The notes under the pieces: generated by a model
Database searches by the model: none
What the model saw: only the letters and a program-made list of their open reading frames with translations
What the model was told of the DNA's origin: nothing
Made by a program: the position numbers and the translations under genes
Shown here: positions 60,275 through 64,000 of the stretch, one piece after another
Position numbering within the stretch: the first letter of the stretch is position 1
Layout of the letters: each line of letters opens with the position of its first letter
NCBI RefSeq assembly: GCF_004698125.1
Contig: NZ_ML214298.1
Location: forward strand, 496,001 to 560,000
Source of the DNA: Halosimplex halophilum
GTDB taxonomy: Archaea > Halobacteriota > Halobacteria > Halobacteriales > Haloarculaceae
DNA: 64,000 nucleotides
Direction: 5' to 3'

Positions 60275-60533
60275 AGTCGCGATACACGGGCAGGTCCTCT
60301 GTCAGTTTCGGTCGGTGCGACGGGAGACCGACGCTCCCGGTTTCGCAGTCCGGCCGAAACCCGATCGAATACCCTTTTCACCGGCGCCGGACTACCCACG
60401 CACGGTGGCGATGACGAGCAGTTACCCCCACTGAGCCCCTTGTGACGAGGACCTTCACCGAGCCACCGTCTCGCGCCCGCGAGCGGCGGCGCTGGGGTGG
60501 ATCGAGGACAGTGACCGAGGCACAGCGACAGCG

Positions 60534-60902
60534 TCAGAACGGCGCCGCGGACTCGTCGCCGTGGTCGGACGTGTCGGCGGCATCCAGCGGACCGTCCCAC
60601 TCGCTGAGCCCGCCGGCGAGGCTCTCGACCGGGCCGTCGACGCCCTCGTAGGAGCCAACCAGGCGGGCGGCCTGGACGCTGGATTTGCCCTTCGGACAGA
60701 CCGTCACGACGCGGTCGGCGCCGTCGAGTTCCTCGACGCGGTCCGTGAGTTCGTTCGCCGGGATGTTCTCGCTGCCGGGGATGTGCCCGCGCTCGAACGA
60801 CCCCGGGTTCCGGATGTCGACGATCCGGAGGTCCTCGGGCGGTTCCTCCCCGTTCTCGTCCAGTAGCGCCTGCAGTTCGTCGCAGGAGATCTCGCCGTCC
60901 AT
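60534..60902 (-). CDS. Rhodanese-like sulfurtransferase domain protein
   Basis: This 122-residue single rhodanese domain has Val-Asp-Ile-Arg-Asn-Pro-Gly-Ser-Phe-Glu-Arg-Gly-His-Ile-Pro-Gly-Ser-Glu-Asn-Ile-Pro (CH2A-like signature; the strand then continues) and an active-site Cys in Thr-Val-Cys-Pro-Lys-Gly-Lys-Ser-Ser near residue 69. The six-residue loop after Cys is typical of thiosulfate:sulfur transferases. It may move sulfane sulfur to tRNA thiolation or cofactor synthesis, but no such gene is adjacent. The C-terminal 20 residues are an acidic tail. Confidence 0.87.
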   Translation of the reverse strand: MDGEISCDELQALLDENGEEPPEDLRIVDIRNPGSFERGHIPGSENIPANELTDRVEELDGADRVVTVCPKGKSSVQAARLVGSYEGVDGPVESLAGGLSEWDGPLDAADTSDHGDESAAPF

Positions 60903-60970
60903 CGGTGGATCGGGATCGGGGATCGGACGGCATAGGTTCGTCGGAGTCCGACGGGTGTGCGCGACGGTCC

Positions 60971-61573
60971 CTACAGCAGGCCCTCGTCGCGGGCGACGAG
61001 CAGCGAAACGAGCGAGGCGGCGAACGGGACCTCGCGCGACCGGACCGCAGCGATCGCGTCCTCGCGTGGGACCGTGTACACCTCGATGTCCTCGCCGCCC
61101 TCGCGCTCGGGAGCCCCGGGTTCCAGGTCGGACGCGTAGACGACCGCCTGGGTCATCCGGGTCCAGGCGGTGGGCTCGAACGCCTCCAGCAACTCGGTCT
61201 CGCCGGCGCGAAAGCCCGTCTCCTCGCGGAGTTCGCGGACGCCGGCGTCGACGAACGACTCGCCGTCGTCGACGGCGCCGCCGGGGACGGTCAGCAGCGA
61301 CCGGTCCAGCCGGGCGTCGTACTGTTCGAGCAGGACGACCTCGCCGTCGGCCGTCTCGGCGACGACCGCCACGAAGTCGCCCGGGTCGATCCAGTAGTAG
61401 CGGCTCACGTCGCCGTCGGGCTGGCGGTACTCGTCGTAGCCGGCCTCGAAGTAGGGGTTCTCCCAGACGACCTCGGTGTCGAGGCGGGTCCAGTCGGCGC
61501 CGGCGTCGGCGGGCGGCTCCGCGAGGTCGGCAGCGCTCGCGGCGGTCGGCTCGGCGGGTTCGCCGTCGGTCAC
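60971..61573 (-). CDS. NUDIX hydrolase, copy 4 of a tandem array
   Basis: This 200-residue protein is the most downstream of four NUDIX paralogues read toward lower coordinates. The canonical box Gly-x5-Glu-x7-Arg-Glu-Leu-x-Glu-Glu-x-Gly-Phe is intact (Gly-Ala-Val-Asp-Asp-Gly-Glu … Arg-Glu-Leu-Arg-Glu-Glu-Thr-Gly-Phe). A shared Tyr-Tyr-Trp motif precedes the fold and the end Ala-Arg-Asp-Glu-Gly-Leu-Leu matches its siblings. An Ala/Glu-rich N-terminal extension of about 35 residues is specific to this copy. The GTG start at 61573 overlaps the stop of copy 3 by four bases. Likely substrates are nucleoside diphosphate derivatives such as ADP-ribose, but specificity cannot be read. Confidence 0.88.
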   Translation of the reverse strand: MTDGEPAEPTAASAADLAEPPADAGADWTRLDTEVVWENPYFEAGYDEYRQPDGDVSRYYWIDPGDFVAVVAETADGEVVLLEQYDARLDRSLLTVPGGAVDDGESFVDAGVRELREETGFRAGETELLEAFEPTAWTRMTQAVVYASDLEPGAPEREGGEDIEVYTVPREDAIAAVRSREVPFAASLVSLLVARDEGLL

Positions 61574-62103
61574 AGTCCCTCCGCGAGCGCGAGCAGCAGC
61601 GGCGTCAGCTGCGCGCCGTGGACGACCTCCGCGTCGAGGACGGCGTCGAGCGCGTCGGCGACCGGGACCGTGTGGACGGTGACGAACTCCCCCTCGTCGG
61701 GGTCGCGCTCGACCCGGTCGAGGGCGTCGGCGAGGAAGACCGTACACTCCATCCGGACCCACTGCTCGGGCCGGTAGGTGAGCAGCGCCGTCGGGTCGGC
61801 CGCGAGATACCCCGTCTCCTCGCGCAGCTCGCGGACCGCGGCGTCGGCGGGCGACTCGTCGGGGTGGACGCCGCCGGCCGGGCAGCCGAGGACGGTCCCG
61901 CCGAGCTGGGGTTCGTACTCCTCGACGAGGACGACCTCGCCGTCGTCGGTGACGGGCACGACCGCGACCACGTCGGCGGGGTCGATCCAGTAGTAGCGGG
62001 CGGTCGTGCCGTCGGGTCGCCGGACGACGTCGTAGCCCGCGGCGAAGTACTCGTTCTCGTACTCGACGACCGACGACTCGACGCGCCAGTCGCCGCCGGT
62101 CAC
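61570..62103 (-). CDS. NUDIX hydrolase, copy 3 of a tandem array
   Basis: This 177-residue protein has the full NUDIX box (Gly-Gly-Val-His-Pro-Asp-Glu … Arg-Glu-Leu-Arg-Glu-Glu-Thr-Gly-Tyr). The Tyr-Tyr-Trp-Ile-Asp-Pro motif before the fold is shared with copy 4, to which it is closest. It ends Ala-Leu-Ala-Glu-Gly-Leu, one residue shorter than the others. GTG 62103 overlaps the stop of copy 2 (GTGA). Metal residues are intact, so an active pyrophosphohydrolase is expected. The substrate loops differ between copies, suggesting divided specificity. Confidence 0.88.
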   Translation of the reverse strand: MTGGDWRVESSVVEYENEYFAAGYDVVRRPDGTTARYYWIDPADVVAVVPVTDDGEVVLVEEYEPQLGGTVLGCPAGGVHPDESPADAAVRELREETGYLAADPTALLTYRPEQWVRMECTVFLADALDRVERDPDEGEFVTVHTVPVADALDAVLDAEVVHGAQLTPLLLALAEGL

Positions 62104-62666
62104 AGCAGACCCTCCTCGCGGGCGAGCAACAGGCCGGTGAGGGTGATGCCCTCCGACACTCCCTCGCGGCCTCGCAGGCGGTCGACCGCCTCGTCGGCCG
62201 GGACCGTCTCCACGTCGACGTACTCGCCGTCGTCGAGGTCGCGCTCGCCGCGGTCGAGGCCGGTGGCGACGTACAGGTGGCGGACGTACCGCGTCCACGG
62301 CGACAGCGTGTGGGTTTCGAGGTGCGAGAGGTCGTCGGCGACGAACCCCGTCTCCTCGCGGAGTTCCCGCGCGGCCGCAGCCTCGGGGTCCTCGCCGTCC
62401 TCGACGAACCCGGCGGGGAGCCCGAGCGACCGCCGGCGGTAGCGCGGCCGGTACTGCTCGACGAGGACGAGTTCGTCGTCGTCGGTCACCGCGACCGCGG
62501 CCGCGGCGTCGGCCGAGGCGAGCCAGTAGTACTCGCCCTCGGTCCCGTCGGGGCGTTCGACCACGTCGTAGCCCGCCTCGCAGAACGGCGTCTCCCAGGC
62601 GACGACCTCCTCGCGGACCGGCCACTCGGCGTCGTCGTCCGTCCAGGGCGGGTCGGGCGGGGTCAC
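62100..62666 (-). CDS. NUDIX hydrolase, copy 2 of a tandem array
   Basis: This 188-residue protein has the canonical NUDIX box Gly-Phe-Val-Glu-Asp-Gly-Glu … Arg-Glu-Leu-Arg-Glu-Glu-Thr-Gly-Phe. Before it stands Tyr-Tyr-Trp-Leu-Ala-Ser in place of the Ile-Asp-Pro of copies 3 and 4. The terminal Ala-Arg-Glu-Glu-Gly-Leu-Leu is kept. The GTG start at 62666 overlaps the stop of copy 1. It follows the Val-Glu-Gln-Tyr-Arg-Pro motif typical of ADP-sugar pyrophosphatases, which makes ADP-ribose or a similar compound a reasonable candidate. No substrate is proven. Confidence 0.88.
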   Translation of the reverse strand: MTPPDPPWTDDDAEWPVREEVVAWETPFCEAGYDVVERPDGTEGEYYWLASADAAAAVAVTDDDELVLVEQYRPRYRRRSLGLPAGFVEDGEDPEAAAARELREETGFVADDLSHLETHTLSPWTRYVRHLYVATGLDRGERDLDDGEYVDVETVPADEAVDRLRGREGVSEGITLTGLLLAREEGLL

Positions 62667-63301
62667 AGCAGCCCGTCCTCCTTCGCGAGCAGTATTCCCT
62701 CGATGGTGGCGTCGTTGGCGGGCTGGCGCCGCGCCACGGTCAGCGCGTCGTCGACTGGTACCGTGGTCACCGAGAGGAACTCGTTGCCGTCCAGATCGCG
62801 CTCGACCGGTTCGAGCCCCTCGGCGAAGACGATGCCCCGCCTGTGTCGCAGGACGCCGGTCGAACACCAGAACTCCTCCAGCAGGGAGACGCCGGCGGGG
62901 TCGAAGCCCGTCTCCTCGCGCAGTTCGCGGGCGCCGGCGGTCGTGAACGACTCGCCGTCCTCGACGATGCCCGCTGGGAGTTCGAGGCACTGCTCGCGGA
63001 TGACAGGCCGGTACTGGTCGACGAGGACGAGTTCGTCGCCGGTCCGGGCGACGACGACCACCGCGTCGGGGAGCTCCGCCCAGTAGTAGTCCTTCTCGGT
63101 GCCGTCGGGCTGCTCGACGCGGTCGTAGCCGCCGGTGTACCAGCCGGTCTCGTACTCCGCCTCGCGCTCGGTGACCCGCCACTCGTGGCCGGGTTCTCGG
63201 GTCCGTCCGTCCGCCGCGGGGTCGGCCGCCTCGCGGTCGCCGCCGTCGGTCCGCTCGTCGTCGCGGTCGCCGCGGTCGTCCGCGTCGTCGCGGTCGCTCA
63301 T
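62663..63301 (-). CDS. NUDIX hydrolase, copy 1 of a tandem array
   Basis: This 212-residue protein is the first of the four paralogues in transcription order. A strongly acidic Asp/Arg-rich N-terminal region (about 40 residues) precedes the fold. The box is canonical: Gly-Ile-Val-Glu-Asp-Gly-Glu … Arg-Glu-Leu-Arg-Glu-Glu-Thr-Gly-Phe. Tyr-Tyr-Trp-Ala and Val-Asp-Gln-Tyr-Arg-Pro precede it, and the end is Lys-Glu-Asp-Gly-Leu-Leu. ATG 63301 overlaps the stop of the small membrane-anchored protein upstream (ATGA). It resembles ADP-ribose pyrophosphatase-type NUDIX enzymes; specificity is inferred. Confidence 0.88.
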   Translation of the reverse strand: MSDRDDADDRGDRDDERTDGGDREAADPAADGRTREPGHEWRVTEREAEYETGWYTGGYDRVEQPDGTEKDYYWAELPDAVVVVARTGDELVLVDQYRPVIREQCLELPAGIVEDGESFTTAGARELREETGFDPAGVSLLEEFWCSTGVLRHRRGIVFAEGLEPVERDLDGNEFLSVTTVPVDDALTVARRQPANDATIEGILLAKEDGLL

Positions 63302-63717
63302 GGTCGCTGTCCGACCGCGACCCGGTAAAGCGTGCCGTTGTACGAGACGAGCACGCCCGACTCGGAGACGGCCGTCGCGTTGCGCGCCGCCAGCGCCGAC
63401 CGCTCGTCGAACGGCGAGTGGGTGAACGACTCCTTCAGCCCCCACGGCCCCTTCCGGTAGGGGTCCGAGGTGCCGTTGCGGAGCGCCTGAGTAGTGTAGG
63501 GGTAGCGCCGCTCCGAGAGCGCCGAGCCGTTGACGGCGGCGCTCTCGTTGACGGCCGCCGCGCCGGAGCCGTCGGCCGACTCGTTTCCGTCGACGGGTTC
63601 GGCGGTGACGTAGTAGGGGTCGCCGCTGGCGAGCAGCGACGGGAGGGCACCGAGCGCGAGCAGCGCGACCACGACTCCGAGGATCAACAGGACGGCGTTG
63701 CGAGTGACCCGACGCAT
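63298..63717 (-). CDS. Small membrane-anchored exported protein at the head of the NUDIX operon
   Basis: This 139-residue protein has a hydrophobic N-terminal helix (about residues 8-30) with two Arg before it, which could be a signal anchor. The remainder is extracellular-looking, with several Asn-x-Ser/Thr sites (Asn-Glu-Ser, Asn-Gly-Ser, Asn-Gly-Thr) and Tyr/Ser-rich sequence. I recognise no family. Its last four bases overlap the ATG of the first NUDIX gene, so it is co-transcribed with the array. Why an exported protein should lead four cytoplasmic NUDIX genes is unclear. Confidence 0.6.
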   Translation of the reverse strand: MRRVTRNAVLLILGVVVALLALGALPSLLASGDPYYVTAEPVDGNESADGSGAAAVNESAAVNGSALSERRYPYTTQALRNGTSDPYRKGPWGLKESFTHSPFDERSALAARNATAVSESGVLVSYNGTLYRVAVGQRP

Positions 63718-63772
63718 ACCCCTCGCTACGGCCGAGCGCGTGAAAACGACACGGATACGCGACGGCGACGCG

Positions 63773-64000
63773 CTACTCGCCGTTCGACTCGTCGGCTGCC
63801 GCTTCCCCTCCCTCGGCGGTCTCGCCGCTCTCGCCGGCGCGTTCGTCGCCCTCGGCCACCAGACCGCGGTATATCCGGCCGAACGCCTGGCGGCGGAGGG
63901 TCCCGACTGCGGCCTCGCGCTCCTCCTGGAACGTGGCTGCGACGACCGTCTCGGCGGCCGGCGCGGCGTGCCAGACGACGCGGTCGACGTTCTCGCTGCC
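63773..64000 (-). CDS. C-terminal part of a DUF5809-like protein, partial
   Basis: Seventy-five residues up to the stop lie in the window; the N-terminus is beyond the right edge. The visible part has Gly-Ser-Glu-Asn-Val-Asp-Arg-Val-Val-Trp-His-Ala-Ala-Pro, Thr-Val-Val-Ala-Ala-Thr-Phe-Gln-Glu-Glu-Arg-Glu and Gly-Thr-Leu-Arg-Arg-Gln-Ala-Phe-Gly-Arg-Ile-Tyr-Arg, followed by an acidic Gly/Glu-rich tail. I recall the pattern from haloarchaeal proteins grouped as DUF5809, of unknown function. The gene is read toward the NUDIX operon and its stop is 56 bases before that operon's first start. Confidence 0.65.
   Translation of the reverse strand, partial: GSENVDRVVWHAAPAAETVVAATFQEEREAAVGTLRRQAFGRIYRGLVAEGDERAGESGETAEGGEAAADESNGE

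Overview
The window is a GC-rich, gene-dense piece of a haloarchaeal chromosome (class Halobacteria). The evidence is the strongly acidic proteins, the leaderless promoters with a TATA-like box about 25-35 bases before the start codon, Tat lipoproteins, PGF-CTERM surface proteins, FtsZ1, Gar1/SRP19, the RPA/RPA-associated pair, a HalX response regulator, HTH_10 regulators and F420 genes. I saw no tRNA, rRNA, CRISPR array or intact insertion sequence. Gene content fits the Haloarculaceae (for example a Halosimplex relative), but that placement is a guess.

Layout. 1-5212: end of a divergent glycerophosphodiesterase, then a five-gene carbohydrate-type ABC importer operon. 5240-12227: GNAT and methyltransferase genes, small membrane and zinc-ribbon proteins, an ornithine-cyclodeaminase-like dehydrogenase, a presenilin-like protease, and a PAP2/Gar1/SRP19 cluster. 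12353-12530: palindromic repeat family A. 12611-16477: cobalamin importer, with btuF divergent from btuCD around one near-symmetric TATA/operator. 16697-20806: CAP-domain protein, HalX response regulator, AN1-rhomboid, endonuclease V, methyltransferase. 20981-21423: repeat family B. 21492-31963: a core-gene block with an NAD(P)-binding reductase, pabC-pabA-pabB, an HhH protein, aroE, a cation/Ca2+ exchanger, dtdA and ftsZ1. 32067-35380: two paralogous surface glycoproteins.

35492-48346 is more accessory. It holds a UlaG-like hydrolase behind a short arginine-rich upstream ORF, a K+ channel with RCK domains, a flavin-dependent halogenase-like protein, a GH3 beta-glucosidase, a GT2 glycosyltransferase, second copies of both repeat families, an unrecognised two-domain protein, a sugar-nucleotide pyrophosphorylase, an alpha/beta hydrolase and a PemK/MazF-type toxin-antitoxin-like pair. 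48389-64000 returns to housekeeping genes: an HTH_10 regulator, RPA and its partner, a ribbon-helix-helix/coiled-coil protein, F420 biosynthesis (cofE) coupled to a mer-like F420 enzyme, an IMPase-family phosphatase, a NUDIX-eIF2B fusion, a HEAT-like protein, a rhodanese, and an operon of four tandem NUDIX paralogues behind a small membrane-anchored protein.

Many neighbouring genes overlap by 4 bases (ATGA or GTGA), which suggests translational coupling. The most notable items are the two palindromic repeat families with compensatory base changes between copies, the shared btu promoter, the halogenase-like enzyme with its catalytic Lys and Glu retained, the four-NUDIX operon, the NUDIX-eIF2B fusion, and the coupled upstream ORF at 35451. 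Family names were assigned from memory of motifs without a search, so DUF numbers in particular are provisional.
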